Shown in pieces: positions 1 to 13,410 of a stretch of DNA of 64,000 nt; the first letter of the stretch is position 1; each line of letters opens with the position of its first letter. This DNA comes from Allomyces arbusculus. Taxonomy: Eukaryota > Blastocladiomycota > Blastocladiomycetes > Blastocladiales > Blastocladiaceae. The stretch spans positions 124,001-188,000 of the forward strand of contig JADHYV010000019.1 of NCBI GenBank assembly GCA_027604705.1. Direction: 5' to 3'. Made by a program: the position numbers and the translations under genes. The notes under the pieces are model-generated. The model worked only from the letters and a program-made list of their open reading frames with translations, made no database searches and had not been told where the DNA came from.

Positions 1-3000
1 TACGGCCACCGGCGAACGTTTCGGTTCACGCTCACGAACCACGGCACGCTCGATTTACGCCTATTGCACGTCTACGCTGAGCCCGCGAGTATCTTCAGTG
101 CCGAAGTCATTGCCGACGAGGATCTTGCGCACCCGGGCGAGTGCAATTTCCTGCCGGACCAGCCGGAAGTCGATTGGGACGAGGTCGATGTCCGGTTCAC
201 GGCCGATGCGGCGGCGGTCGGGGCCACAGGCGCGCGACTGCTCACGGGCCGCATGTCGCGCCGCCGTGACCGGAAATCTGTGTTTGGTCGAGGGACCGTG
301 ACGCTGGCACTGCAACAGTCCGTCTTCCCGATGCTCGTGCGCCCCATGCACGCGTGCGTGCTCGAGATCCAAGTGCACGCGACCGAATTGAAGCAGCTGC
401 AGGGCCAAGTCCTGCTCAAGGTGGCGCCGCTCAACGGCGACGCGTCCACGGTGCCCATTGCCGTGCGCGCAACCAGTATACGCCCGCTCGGATTGAGTGA
501 AAAACGGATCGATTTCGGGATTTGCGACGCGCTGCACCGGCACGTGAGAACGACCAAAGTCTCGAACCCGGCGTCGGTGCCGCTGCACTGGACGATGCAC
601 GTCAAGGAACTTTACTTGACGCACCCAAAGACGCTCACGGAACAGTCAATCGAGGGGCACCATCACCCACCGATTGCGTTTTTCCCAGCCAGTGGGTATC
701 TGCTCCCGGGCCAGCACGAGTTGGTGGATGTCGTCGTGCACTCGAACCTGAGTTACTCGGATATAAACGCGCAGTGCGTCCTGTCGAGTCCTGGCGGCGC
801 GTGCACGGTGCCGTTTGCCGTACACGCGATTGCCGCGACTTCGCGGTTGACGGCGAGCGAGACGGCGTTGCAGTTTGGCGTCTTGGGCGTGGGCAAGTCG
901 CGCAGTAAGCGCATCACGCTCATCAATTCCGGCGGCCTGCCGTGCACGTTCATCACGCACAGCAGCCACCCGGTCTACTTTTGCGAGCCCGAGCAGGGCG
1001 TGATTGATGGTGGGGGTGACATGGACGTGGACGTGACCTTCAATCCGCGGTTCTACGGCCAGTTTGACGCAATGCTGCAGATCCGGTATTACTCGACCGA
1101 GGGCTACTTTTACCCGAGCGCGACGGTGCGGCTCGTCGGTGCGGGCGGGTACCCGGACCTGTACGTGCACACCAAGGAAGTGGATTTCGGCACGGCGATT
1201 TTCGGCAACGATAACGCGCAGATCATTGAAGTCGAGAACAAGGGGGACGCCGAGGCGCAAGTGTCGCTGCTCTCCTACCACCCGTCGATTTTCTTGAACC
1301 AGACGGCGCCCGTGATCCCGCCCAAGACGCTGCAGCACCTGCACGTCGTGTTCCGCCCGACGTTCATCGAGACGCTCAACACCAAGCTCTTCATCAAGTC
1401 GTCGGACTCGCGGTCGGACGTGTTTCTCGTCAAGGTCAAGGGCCACGTGGGCGTGTCGTCGCTGAGCGTCAGTCCGCTCGACCAGTTCCAGAACCTGGAT
1501 TTCGGCACGTGTCTCGTCAACGGCACTTACAAGAAGACGTTCAAGCTGCGCAACATGGGCAATATCCCCGTGTCCTTCAACCTCGTGCTCGTGCAGGACC
1601 CGGACGATGCCGTTGCGCACCCCTACTCGGTCGATCTCGTCAGCGGGCACGCCAAAGTCGAGGAAGAATTCACGTTCACCGTCTCGTTCAAGCCGCTCGT
1701 GATGCGGTCTTACGCGGCCAAGCTCGAACTGCGGTACGACCACCACGTGCAGACGACCGTCGTGCGCGGCGTCGGCGGGCAAATGATGATTTCGCTGCTT
1801 CCAGCAACCAAGCTCTTTGAATTTGGTCTGTGCCGGATCAACCGCAGTATGCGCAAGGAGATCTTGATCGACAACAAGGGCAACTACGGCACGGCCTACC
1901 AGGCCTACATTGTCAACAACCCCGGCGGGTTCCGTGTCGTGAACCCGAACGGATTCTGCCGACACGGCGACAAGACGGCCGTCTTCGTCGAGTTTGTGCC
2001 GACGCACTTCCAGCCGGTCGCGTGCACGCTGCGCATCGAGTGCGGCGACGAGGCGCGCGAACTCGAACTCACGGGCACGGGTGCCGAGTCGAAACTGGCG
2101 TTGCTCGATGCCGAGGGGAACGTGATGCCGCACAGTGCAGGCCAGCCGCCTCAAGTGGATCTCGGAATTCACCCGTTGGGCGTGCAGCACCAGGTCGCAT
2201 TCAAGCTTGTCAACGAAGGCCCCTTTGGGATTGATTTCTTTATTGAGCCATTCCGCGTGCCCGAGTTTTTGCTCACGCCGCAGCGCGGTTACATTGAGGC
2301 CGAGAGCAGTGCATTGATCCTGCTGTCATTCTCGCCTACGGCCGAGAGCCAGTACCGCGGCGTCTTGCAAGTCTTGTGGGAGAATGCGCCGTTGCGCGTG
2401 GACGTGCTCGCGGCCGGCGGGATCGGGAAACTCGACGTGAAGTTTGCGACGCAGGCCGACGTGGACATGAGATGTATCGATTTCGGCATGGTTCCGCTGC
2501 AGTCGACGCTCGAAAAGCGGTTCTACTTGACCAACGACGGGCTCGTGGATATCGCCTACGAGACGTACGTCACGAGCCCGGACTTTGTGATCACGACCGT
2601 CGGCGAGCCGTTCCACTGCACGCCCAAGGACTTGTTGGGCGTCTTGATCCCGGCGACCAAGCGGCCCGTCTGGCAGTTTTCGAATGCGTTTAAGGGTCGG
2701 CTCAAGCCCAAGCACGGAATTGAGGTTGCCGTACGGTTCACGGCCAAGCAGCAGGCGTCGAGCAAGGGCACGCTCTGTGTCCTGTCGGAGGCGGTTCAGG
2801 TCGACATGGAATTGCGCGCCAAGGGCGGCACGATCGCGATCACGCACAAGGGGTCGCTCAGTCTCGAGGATATTGCCGTGCGGCACACGACCATGCGCAA
2901 GATTGTGATCATGAATTCCGGGTCGATTCCGGCGTTGCTCAATTTCGGCTGGTCGCTGATTCGCGGCGGCGAAAACGCCGGGTCGGTCGTGGAGCTCACA

Positions 3001-6000
3001 GAAACGTTTGGCGCGCTCGATCCGCGCAATGGCTGGGCACGCGCTCAGCTCATCAAGGACACGGACCGGCAGCCGGGCGAAAAGCTGACGGCGGCCGATT
3101 ACTGGTGGATGGTGCGGCGCATCGTGAGCCGTGTAGATCCAGCCGAGGAGCAGGAGGAGCGGCTGCGCACCGTGTCGCGCATGGGCTCGTCGTACGGGCT
3201 CTCGATGAACGCGTCGACCGACGTTGGGCTCGCCCCCTCGACGGGCGGCGGCGGCGACATGCGCAGCATGCTGGGTCTCTTCAAGGGCTCGACGCAAGCG
3301 AATGCAGCGCGCAAGCCCGGGTACCGCATTCACTCGAAGCGGCGGCAAATCTGCTTCAACAACATTATGCAGCACCCCGTGTCGTCGCAGGTCCTGAGCC
3401 AGATCCAGCCGTTTATTCGCGTCGACCCACCGTCGGCGTTGCTGCCGGGCTACGGCGAGGTCGAAATTGCCGTCCAGGTGAACCTACCGACCGAGGAAGT
3501 GTTCCTGGCCACGCTCCTGTGCATTCCCAATGTGCCCAACACGCCGACCTACGAGATTGCCTTGACGGCAACGCCCAAGCTCGTCTCGGTGGTCATGGAC
3601 GACTCGCGCCCGATTGATTTTGGGTGCCAGCAGATTGGCCACCGCGAAGTGATCAACCGCATCTTCACGAATGTCGGCAACAAGGCTTTTTCGTTCCTCG
3701 TCGAGCAAGAGAACCGGTCGATTACCGTGTTCCCGAACCGCGGCCACTTGGACGTGGGCAAGTCGGTCATGATCCAGTTTGCGTTTGAGCCTGTCGACGA
3801 GTCGCTGCAAACGGCGCCGACGCGGTTCATCCCCGACTGCTCACAGCCGATTCGCATCAAGATGAATGGGTCCGGCGGCCAAGCACGCATGTCGCTCTAC
3901 AAGTACAAGCGGTTCGATTTCGGGCACTGTATGATTGGCAAGGACACGAGCTCGTCGCTGCCGATTGCCAACGAGGGCAACGCCATATTGCACTTGACCA
4001 AGTTTGATCTGATCCCAAGCGACTCGTTTTTCAAGGGCGCCGAGTGGCCCAAGGAGCGCGTCAGCATCATGCCTGGCCAGACGTACCACTTGCCGCTCGT
4101 CTTCAACCCGCGGTCCGAGTCGCCGGCGCCGGGCAAGCTGCTCGTCGGGAACAGCAACGAGTGGTACGACATTCAGCTGACAGGTGTCGGCCGCGAGGCC
4201 GTCCTGATCGTGACCAAGGTGATTCTCGACTTTGCCGACTGTTTGATTGGCAACACCTACACGCAAAAGCTCGGGCTCAAGAACGTGGGTGACGTCAACT
4301 ACCCCGTCTCGTTCAAGCTCGAGACCAAGGACCCGCTGCTTGAGTTCATCCCGCCATCGATGACGATTCAGCCGTTTTCCGAGAGCACCGTTCAAATCGT
4401 CTACAAGCCGGCGCAGGAACTCAAGCTGCACACGAGTCTGTCAATCATTTCGCCCTACTCGGTCAATACGGTGCCCGTGATCTTGCACGCTGGGTTTGCG
4501 CGGCTCACACTCAGCGACGAGCGCATCGATTTTGGCATGTTCGAAAAGAGCGCGCGGCCGTCGCGTGCGTTTACGATTCGTAACACCGGGTCGGTCAACA
4601 TTGCCTACTCGGTCCGGCAAAACACCAAGCCGCATTTGTTCCAGCTGACGAACCCCAAGGGCACAATTCCGGCCGGCAAGGAAGTAATCATTGTCGCCAG
4701 CTACGTGCAGGCCAAAGTGGGCCACTTTGCCGAGACGCTCATGATCAAGACAGAGCTGCAGAGCGCGCAGTATGCCATCAAGATCATGGGCCAGTGCGAG
4801 GAGGCGATTGTCAAGTACGACGAGTTCCAAGTGCTCAACATGGGCACGTGTCCGGTGCTCGAGGCGACAAGCAAGCCGCTGACCATCACCAACTATGGCA
4901 AGTTCCCGCTCAAGTACCAAATCAAGAACGCCTACCCGATCAAGATCATGAAGGCGGCCGGCGAAGTGCCGGGTGAGAGCACGGAAAAGATCATGGTCGT
5001 GTGGAATCCGTCGGGTGGGTATGAGCTGCGAACGCAACTGCATCTCGTCACCAATGTCGGCACGTTCCAGATCATTGTACGCGGCAAAGCCTCGTTCCCG
5101 GAACTCGTGCTGCAAAACAACTATTTTGACTTTGGCGTGTGCGCCGTCGGGTCGATCTACACGGAAACGCTCGAGCTATTTAACAAGGGCAAGGTCGCGC
5201 TGCACTGGTCAATCCCAAACGTGCGCGACAGTTACTCGGTTAGCTGCGCGCAGGGGACACTCGGACCCAAGGAGGGGAAGAACGTGCTGATCACGTTCCG
5301 ACCCACGGCCGTCGGGCGGTACGGCAGCAGTTTCATTATCGAGTCCAAGGGACTTAATTTCAAGGAAGTGGCGCTGATTGGTGTGGGTGGGGTCATGGCC
5401 GTCGACATCCCGCCCAATGTCGAGATTGGGCAGTGCCCATGCGACCATCCGATTCTCAAATCCTTTGTCATAACCAACCGAGGAGACGTGCCGCTGCACG
5501 CGTCGTTTGATGCGCCGCCGCCCACGTCTCCGCTCGTGTCGCTGCCACCGCCCATGGTTGTCGGGCCGGGCAAGGCGGCCAAGGTGCACTTTTCGATTAA
5601 GGCCACGATGGTCGGGCCCTTGGAAGCGAGACTGCTCGTCAAGACGCGCGAAAAGTCGTACACGGTGCACATGCGCGGGGTCGGGGTTAAGATCAACTTG
5701 AGCTCGCACGTCACGGAGCTGCTGGATCTGGATCGCAGCTACGAGGTACGTTTTTGTTTCTTTCCGCGGCCCTGACCTCGTCGTTCAAGTTTTAACTCAG
5801 GAGGTCAATTTGTTAACATCTAGGCCAAGAACCCGCTCGAGGTCCTACAGGACAGCGACCCGCTCGACTATTGGATGGCGCGTATGCAGCGCGGCATCCC
5901 TGCGGCGCTTGACGGCTTGCTCAAGCTCCCACTCGAGGACGCCATGACAGTTCGTTTCGACACCTTTTGTTTTGTCAAGCTGTCCCCCGGCTCACCCTGT

Positions 6001-6417
6001 TCTTTCCATAGCAATTGAATGCCCAACCTCACACGGCGCTGCCCGACATCTGGCGCTTCGCGTCGACCGACGACGTGATCATGGACCACGTTTGCCAGTT
6101 CCCCGTGCCGCGAATTGTCAACGAAGACTTGACCTACCTCAGCAACCCGACTGAACCAACCTTGACGATTCCGATGGAGCCGCTCCTCACGCGGCCGCCA
6201 CCGTTCCCGCCAAATAAGGTGCGTTAACCCCTCGAATTATCGTTTTCGACCGCGAATCATGCCTCACGCACCCATCCGTGACGCGTAGGGTCCAAACGAA
6301 GCGATGAAGAAAATCTTGTCCAACACGTGGGCAACGCCGCCGCTGGCACCGATCAACAAGAGTGAGCGACGCGCACGCACGATTGAGACGTTCCGTCGAC
6401 CCCCGGTTAATCTTTGA
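1..6417 (+). CDS. HYDIN/CFAP-like ASH (MSP-fold) repeat flagellar protein, 5' truncated by window edge
   Basis: Four exons fit: 1-5745, 5824-5949, 6012-6218 and 6289-6417, with donors gtacgt, gttcgt and gtgcgt and in-phase acceptors. About 2,068 residues are visible, and the frame is already open at base 1, so the start lies upstream. The protein is a chain of about 15 beta-sandwich repeats of roughly 110-130 residues. Most repeats open with an (I/V/F)DFG-type motif (RIDFGICD, EVDFGTAI, NLDFGTCL, CIDFGMVP, PIDFGCQQ, RFDFGHCM, YFDFGVCA). This is the signature of ASH/MSP-fold proteins of the axoneme such as HYDIN, CFAP47, CFAP65, CFAP74 and DLEC1, which build central-pair projections. I cannot tell which orthologue it is. 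The last 150 residues are low in repeats and end in PPVNL. A role in the zoospore flagellum is inferred from the family. Confidence 0.82.
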
Positions 6418-8193
6418 TTTGGACTTTGTCGGAGGAGTGGTGTGAGGCATGACGGCACTGTGTTCGGGATTTTGATTGCCATCGCAAACTCGAACTAGGT
6501 GGGAGCACAGTGGAGACAAAGGAACATCACTCGCTTCCTAATGCACACGCTTGTAAACCACACCTGTCGCGCTTCTGTGTTCTATTCCTGTCTTGTCCAA
6601 CGCGACATTTTTCTTCTCCACCCGATGCGCACGCACTCTGTCCAAGTCGTCGCACGCTACGTAGAGACAGGGGCCAAGGGCAGACAATCAGGGCTCTCCA
6701 TGTTTGTCACTTGAAGGTTGCGCGGCACAGCAGAGCCCTGCACAAGCAGAGCAAAAATGATCATGTGAGTAACAAGCGGGTGTGGCACATCCTTGTCTCC
6801 AAGCCTTAGCACGTCTCACACTTCCTCTTCATTCTTCAGGCCCTTGTCACGGAGGCACGCATCAAACTTGGCGGCCACAAAGCATGAAGGGGTGAATCTA
6901 TTTGCAGGGTCAGCACGGGCCAGCACCCCTCATTTGCCGCCCGTCCATGTTCGCATTTGTCAAGTTTCGGTTTCTATGGAAGTTGAGATGAGCACGTGCG
7001 CAAAACCTTGGAGCGTCGGCAAAGCATGGCACCTGCGCGAAACAAAATGCATTTTTCGTCAACTTTTAGTTTGGTGTTGCTGGACCGCTGGCATCGACGA
7101 TGCCAGAATCGAGTTGACGGGCAGGCATCTGAGACGATCCTGACTCGGCCTGTTTTCATAGCCCTCACCTAAATGAATCAATTTGCCACGGATTGCAATG
7201 ACCGAACGGCCCAGCAACATAAACGAACACGTGCAAGAGCTCGCAAACATGAGCAATGGAGCCTCAGCGCTCACAAACTTAAATGCTTCCAAATGCCGTC
7301 TATTGCCTCTAACACTGGGCGACTCCAGAGCCGGTCGGCATCGAAAGAGATGCCTGTCCGCTCGCCTGTCCGCTCGTGTCCAAATGCTAGGGGCTATGGT
7401 TGACCACGAGGCCGAACTCCTTTTAGACCAACACTGGCAAATGAAATCACCAATTGCACGTTGCACGCATTTTCGTCGCGAGGACCGAGAGTCGACCGGT
7501 CCGGCGCATGTTGAAGTACGACTGCAGAGCTTTTTCTGATGTGTCCTTGCAAAGGGCACCGCCCTAAAACAACCCGACGAAGTGAGACCGTCGCTCATGG
7601 GGACTGTTTTGACAAGTGGGCCCGCACCGGAAAGACGATGCACAACAAAAGAAATTGCGCTAGAATGAACAGGAAGCGGTCGTTAGCCTCTTGGAAGGAC
7701 AGGACGGAAATGAGCGCAGGTTCACTTGCCAATCGCATTTTTTTCCGATGGTCAGTTTCTGGCACAGCGTGGGCCCACCTGAGCGGGCGGGCCGCCACGA
7801 CGGACGAAGGCAGCGCGCAGTGGGGGTATCGAGAATGAAAGAAATGGGCGTTCGAGCGGAGAACACGAGGAGCACGGCCCCGTTTTTCGTTTTGGTGATG
7901 GGACGGCGGACGATGGGAGAGAGCGCAGCACAAGAACGGCATGCAACATCAAGAGCAGTGCGAGCAGGTTGCAACGAAAACCAATCCGGCAATTTTTTTT
8001 ATCCATCTCGCCATTTTCGTCAAATCGGCCTCATCGCAGTCTCATCATGGTCGCCTTGGTCAACTCCCCACCGCATTGGTCAGGAAAATCCACTTTATCA
8101 ACACCGCCTGCTACCGGCCATAATCAATCCACGATGCACTCCCCCACCCTCACCCCCAACCCACTCGCTCCTCTCTCCTCCAACACGCGCTGC
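6418..8193. other. intergenic, no supported gene
   Basis: About 1.8 kb between the ends of two convergent genes. Both strands carry only short open frames with poor third-position bias, including one of 194 codons on the minus strand (7059-7643) that resembles nothing I know. Base composition is more AT-rich than the flanking genes. I see no repeat, tRNA or splice-linked coding chain. Confidence 0.55.
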
Positions 8194-11100
8194 CTACCGC
8201 CGCTTCTTGGCCGGCGGCGCGCCACCAACCTCCTCGATCCGCTTGCGCTTGCGCTCATCGTCGCGGCGCGCGCGGTCCTCCATCTCGTCCCAATCCTCGC
8301 CCGACGAGTACTCCTCCTCGTCCTCGGACCCGGACCCAGACTCGGAGACGGCTGACATATCGGACGAGTCGTCCGATGAGGACGCGTCCGACATGAACGT
8401 GTCGGACTCGGCCTCAAACTCGGACGCCGAGTCTTCGGACGCCGACTTGTCCTCGTCGGAATCGGCTTGTAGGAAGGACCACCCACCGTCCTTGAAGAAG
8501 GCGGCCGGGTCGTCGTTGATCGTTTTCATGATTGCCGACCAGTTGAGGTTGACCGGGCCCTCGGTGAAGAGAATGTCGCTCGTGCTAGTTGTTCACGGAG
8601 AAGGGAAGGGCGTAACAGGTCAGCGACGGAAATGCAAACGACCGCGGCACACGGCCCAAAGAGATCAAAGAACGTACTCGAGCCAGTCGCGCACGAGCTC
8701 GAGGTCCTGCACGGGGATCGAGTTGACGTGAACGGGCGTCTTGGAGAAATCGTGGAAGACAAAGACCATATCAAAGTTCTTGAGCCCAAACTGCACGCGC
8801 TCGAGGTGCACGACCTCCACGTCCTTGAGCGAAATGATTAGGAACGGCGGGTCGGTCAAGTGCACGAGACAGTCTTCGGTCGGCTGCAGCAACACGTTGG
8901 CGCGGAACGGCACGCCGTGGAACCCGAGTTCGCGGAACGGAATGTCGAGCCGGAACTGCACGTCCGGGTTCTCGGCAATCGTCTCGCCAAACTCCTTGAA
9001 CTCCTTGTTGAGCCGCGCGCGCCGCCGCTTCTCCTCCTGCTCCTGCTGCAGCTCGTCCTCGTCGCCGTAAGCGCGCCGCCGCCGGTTGCCCGTCTCATCA
9101 AACGACACGTCGGTCGCCTCCTTGTAGAACTGCACGTCCTTGGTCTTCTTTTTACCGATCATGATGGGGTTCTTGAGGTGCACGTGCAGCACGACAATCA
9201 GCTCGTTGTCGCACGGCTGGAAGAACAAGTGCTGGATGTTGTTGAACAAGATGTCGATACGGTTCTCCGACTTGAGCCGCGACCGGTACCGCAGACCGTT
9301 CGTGTGAATCTCGAGGTCGCCCGGCAACCGCTTGCCGTCCAAGGTCGGGCGCGCATAAACGTCCATGAGGGCCACGGGCTTGTTGCGCTTGGCCTCGACG
9401 AGCCGGTCCTGCTCGACGATATCGGCCTTGTCCTTGCGCTCGGCCTCAGCCTTGAGCGACTGCTTCTTCAGTTCCGAGATCTTGCGGTAAATGTCGTTCA
9501 TGCGCGGCGCGTCGTTGGACCGATAGGTCAACGTCTTAATGAACGTCGCATTCGGGTTCTCAAACGGCAGCTCCTCCTTGCGCCCGAGCGCCTGGCCTGG
9601 TGAGATGAAGTTGAGTCGAAGGTAAACGTAATCGCCTTCGTCCGACTTGGACACGTTCTTGATGGTCGAGATGTGGAACGGGACCGTCAGCCCATAGACG
9701 GGCAGCAAAATCGTCTCGGCGCGATCGTCCACATGAATCTGCAACCCGGCGTCGCGCGGCACGTTAGTGTCCTTCTTGTACGACTCAAACTTGCGGAACA
9801 GCCGCTTGTCGGCGTCCTTGGTGCGCTCACCGCCCGCGGCAAACCGCTGCAGCCCCTCCTCTTGACGCGCCGCCGCGAGTTCCTTTTGGTGGTCGCGCCG
9901 CTTGGCCTCGGCCGACGCCTCGGCCGCCTCGTTGCGCGTCTTGGACTGCAAGATTGCCGACGCCTGGCGCTTGCCGCGCGGTCCGTCGCTCGACGCCGCC
10001 GCGGCAGCGGACGCGGCCTTGGCCTTAGCAGCCTTCGCAGCTGCCTTGTCGGCGGCCGCGGCCTTCGTCGCCGCGTCGTCCTCGTCGTCCTCGAGCTCAA
10101 AACACACTTCAGCCGCATCACGCGTGCAGTCGGACGTAAGCGTGACAGTCTTGTCGTTGCCTACGACGACCGTATCGGCAATATGCAGCGCGTAGATTTG
10201 GTTGCGCTTATCCTTGGCGTCCGGGTTGGCCAAGTTCTGGAACCCGATCGAGACATTCAAGACAGCGTTCGGCAACAGTTCCACGTCGTTTTTCGCATTG
10301 AGCACAAACGTCGACTCGCGGAACTCGATGCCCATCCCGAACCCGACCGACTTGACGAGGTTCGGCTCCAAGTCGGGCCGCTTGGCCTTGACGTACTGCA
10401 GGACCTTGCCGTAGACCTCCTTGCCCTTAAGCCCAGGCCGCAGCAGCGAGACGAGGTACCCAAACACTTCGAGCAAGAAATCGTAGTTCTTTTCCTGCCG
10501 CTTGGTCGGGTTGATGAGCAGCGTGCGCGCAATGTTCGAGCAGTAGCTCTTGTACCGCACGCCGAGCGAGCAGAGAATCGTGCCCGGGTGCAAGTTCTTG
10601 CCGTTCGACTGCGCCGACGGGCGCAAGTCGTACTCGCCGCCCGACTGGACGATAGGGACATAGCACGTCTCAGTCATGGGCAGGTCGAGGTCCGAGGGGA
10701 ACCGTAGCCGCTTGGCGTACTTGGCGATATTCTCTTCGGCGAGCACGGCGTCGATCCGGTCGGTCAATTCCTCGTGCGTGATGGTCTTTTCCTCGTCAAT
10801 AATCGACATGATCTCCTCGAAAAAGTGGTTTTTCATGACGGCCGCCGAGACTTTGGCCGCCTTGTCGACGAGCGCCAGTTCCGCAGCGTCTTTCGAGCCA
10901 AGACACAGCGACACGCCGAGCGTCGCGTCACACCAGACAAACCCGGCCGCGGCCATGGCGGCGGTAAACTCGTTCAAGTGCTTGCCCGACTGCTTGTCTT
11001 TTGGGAAGTGGCCCACGCGTACGGTCTCCGCAGTGGCACCCGCCGCGTCACGAATCATGCCCTCGAGCTCAATGAGCCGGTTGTTGTCCTTGGCGCGCGC

Positions 11101-11451
11101 GAGCAGCGTCACGGGCGTGGCCCCGCCGGCGGCGAGCGGCGTCAGCATGGCGGCCTTTTTGGGCGACGTCAGGATAATAATGCGGCCGTCGCGCGTGGCA
11201 ATGACGACGGTCTCGGAAAACTCGTAGCCGAGCAGCCAAGTGTGCAGCGTCGGGCCCTTGTCGTATGGGAACGCCTCGAGGTCAGCACCAGTCGCCATGG
11301 CCACGGCATGCGCATCGCCAAATTGCGCCGGGTTCGCGGCAAGGTTGGTCAGGAGCGTGGTCGCGCGCCGGTGGAAGGCGGGCACGTTGAGCTCGACGCC
11401 GTCGGCGACAGCGGCGGCCGCAGTCGACGAGGAGCCGGCGGCAGAGCTCAT
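8194..11451 (-). CDS. SPT16: FACT complex subunit SPT16 (histone chaperone)
   Basis: Two exons, 11451-8678 and 8584-8194, joined across a 93-base gtacgt...tag intron, give 1,054 residues, matching the usual 1,030-1,050 of fungal and animal SPT16. The start is the ATG of [10 protein letters not shown]; the upstream in-frame extension is arginine/proline-rich and looks untranslated. Order of parts: inactive M24 aminopeptidase-like N-terminal domain (about 20-450), coiled or charged linker, Spt16 middle domain with tandem PH-like folds (about 520-950, containing [19 protein letters not shown]), the conserved block [17 protein letters not shown] directly after the splice, and an acidic Asp/Glu/Ser tail ending in basic PAKKRR (probable NLS). 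With Pob3/SSRP1 it reorganises nucleosomes during transcription and replication. The motif spanning the intron confirms the junction. Confidence 0.95.
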
Positions 11452-11824
11452 TGCGGCAAGTCGCGGATCGATTCGGTCGGGCGGGGACGTGGTCCGCGGC
11501 GAGCGCGGTCGGCGGGGCCGGCGGTCGTCGTGGTGGTCGCGAGTTGGCCGCGGTGGTTCGACGACGATGCAGCAGCGCATCGACTCCCTGATCACCCTCA
11601 CGTGTCGCTCGCTATTAGGCATTGGACGCTTATTTGTCTTACCCTCATCCACCGGCCCCGGGGGTCTTGCTCAATTTATCTACCCCCATCGCCCATTGAG
11701 AAGAAATTATTTACCAATGCGTGTCCTGAATCAGTCTACTTCCCTCCCTCTTGCGCCGCCTGCCAGTCCGTCGCCGCCACCAGCCGCCGAGTCCTGCTCC
11801 GCGCGCGCTCGGCCCCTTGCTCCC
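11452..11824. other. spacer between two minus-strand genes (SPT16 promoter region)
   Basis: About 370 bases between the SPT16 start and the stop of the upstream oxysterol-binding gene. It should hold the SPT16 promoter and the 3' end of its neighbour. Nothing else is recognisable; it is pyrimidine-rich near 11700-11820. Confidence 0.5.
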
Positions 11825-13410
11825 TCACTCATTCGCGTCCTCAAACGATTTGCCGCTCTCCGAATCCTCCCCATCCTCGTCCACCGCCGCCACCACCTCT
11901 TCCACCTCATCCTCGGCCGCACTCACCACCCCAATCCCACGCGCCGCGGCCACCGCCGCCGGATGCCCGCGCCAATCTTCGCCGACCTGCGGCAACGGCA
12001 CGCTCTTTGCGGCAAACCGCACCGAGTCCGGCACCAACGGATCGCCCTCAAAATACACCGCCTGGAACGGCGCGCGCGTGCCGGCGACCCGTTCCTTCTC
12101 CTTGGCGCGCTGCCGGTGCTCGACGTCGTGCTTGGCCTTGGCCGCACCCGACGCATCCCCCGCCCGCATCGCGGTAACCACGTCCGCCCAAACCCGACGC
12201 GACGCGTGCGGCGGGGCGCGGTCGCCCGGGACCACACTCGGTGCGTAGACGGCCCGGTCGCGGACCGAGAACATCGGTGTCGGTTTGGCGTCGGTCCCGG
12301 TCCGTTGCACGTGAATCGTGTCGTTCCACGCACCGGAAAGAGTCGCGTGCACTTGCTTCGGGTTGTTGAGGGCAGTGACGGTACCCGTCACGTCGTAGGT
12401 ATCGCGCCCAAACCAACGCTGTTCCTTGAAGTTCAATGTGCCCTTGAGGTTGGTTTCGGCGCACTCGATTGTGCACGTGCCAGTCCACATGAGCCGCATG
12501 TTCATCGTCACGATCCCGACAATGTTGGCCGACGGGTAGGTGAGCGTGTAGGTTTCGTTGTGGTCGGCGATGCGCACGGTGCCGAGCGACTTGTTTTCGA
12601 GGGCAAAGCCTGTGCACACAAAGTGAGTCAGCGCGAGGAGACGGACCATTGGGAGAAGGGAAAAGGCGACTCACTCAGGCCATTGTACTTGGCCTTGACG
12701 TCGTAGACGATCGTAATGTCGATGCCGCGGTCCGGGCACGTCGCGTGGAAGGCCGAGATCGGTGGGTGGTGCAAGATCTGCTCGCCGACAAGGTAGACGG
12801 TCGGCAGACCGTCCGCACCCGACACGGATGCCGCTGCCGGCACCGACTCGCCCTCATCCGCCGCATCTGCGTCCGCAAACGACGGCGTAAAATGCGAGTA
12901 AAACACCTCGCCCAAGATCGGATTCAGCGGCTTCTTGGCTTTACGCAACGCGCGCTTGAGTCCCGTAATCAAGAGCATGAACACGCTCAGGAACCGGTCG
13001 AGCGGGTCGCTCTTGATGGGCGCAGCAACAAAGTGCTCGACGGCGTGGTCAAGGTCGGCGAGGTATTCGAGGTTCGACACGGGCTCGAGCAAAAACAGCG
13101 GCACGGCAATGCGCAGCGAATCGACGTCTTTCCCCAAGATTTTCTTGAGAAAAACGAGCAGCGAGTCCTTGTGCTGGTCATCCACTTTCACGTCCGGCTG
13201 GACGTTGGCTTCGGCGACGGTCGAGACAGTCGAGACGGTCAATGACGAGTGCGCAGGGGACGGCGCCAGGCCGCGGTCAGGGACGGCAGCGTCGTCGTCG
13301 GCAGTCGCGCTGCCAAAGCCGCCGGGCATTGGCGAGGCCGGGTCGGTGCGCGCGGCAGCCTTCTTGACGGCCGTTTGCAGGCCCACGGGGTCGGGCGCGA
13401 CCGACGTCAT
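11825..13410 (-). CDS. oxysterol-binding protein-related protein (OSH/ORP type)
   Basis: Two exons, 13410-12675 and 12609-11825, joined by a 65-base gtgagt...cag intron, give 506 residues. The product is a short ORP: a 90-residue low-complexity N-terminus followed directly by the oxysterol-binding-related domain, with no PH or ankyrin region visible. Family landmarks are LNPILGEVF and the signature EQILHHPPISAFHA; the usual form is EQVSHHPP, so one serine is replaced by leucine. The distal half carries the WNDTI-type strand and a long helix rich in Lys/Glu/Arg. The protein most resembles yeast Osh4-6 in layout and would exchange sterol or phosphatidylserine for PI4P between membranes. The tail ends in an acidic stretch. 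It shares a 527-base divergent promoter with the SPX gene. Confidence 0.9.

Noticed and set aside
646-2190. 514-codon minus-strand open frame under the HYDIN-like gene
   Set aside because: It is the antisense of a conserved coding exon with strong codon bias on the plus strand; its product is Arg/His-rich without domain character.
7059-7643. 194-codon minus-strand frame in the first gap
   Set aside because: No domain, poor codon bias, and Cys/Ser/Arg-rich composition typical of spurious frames.
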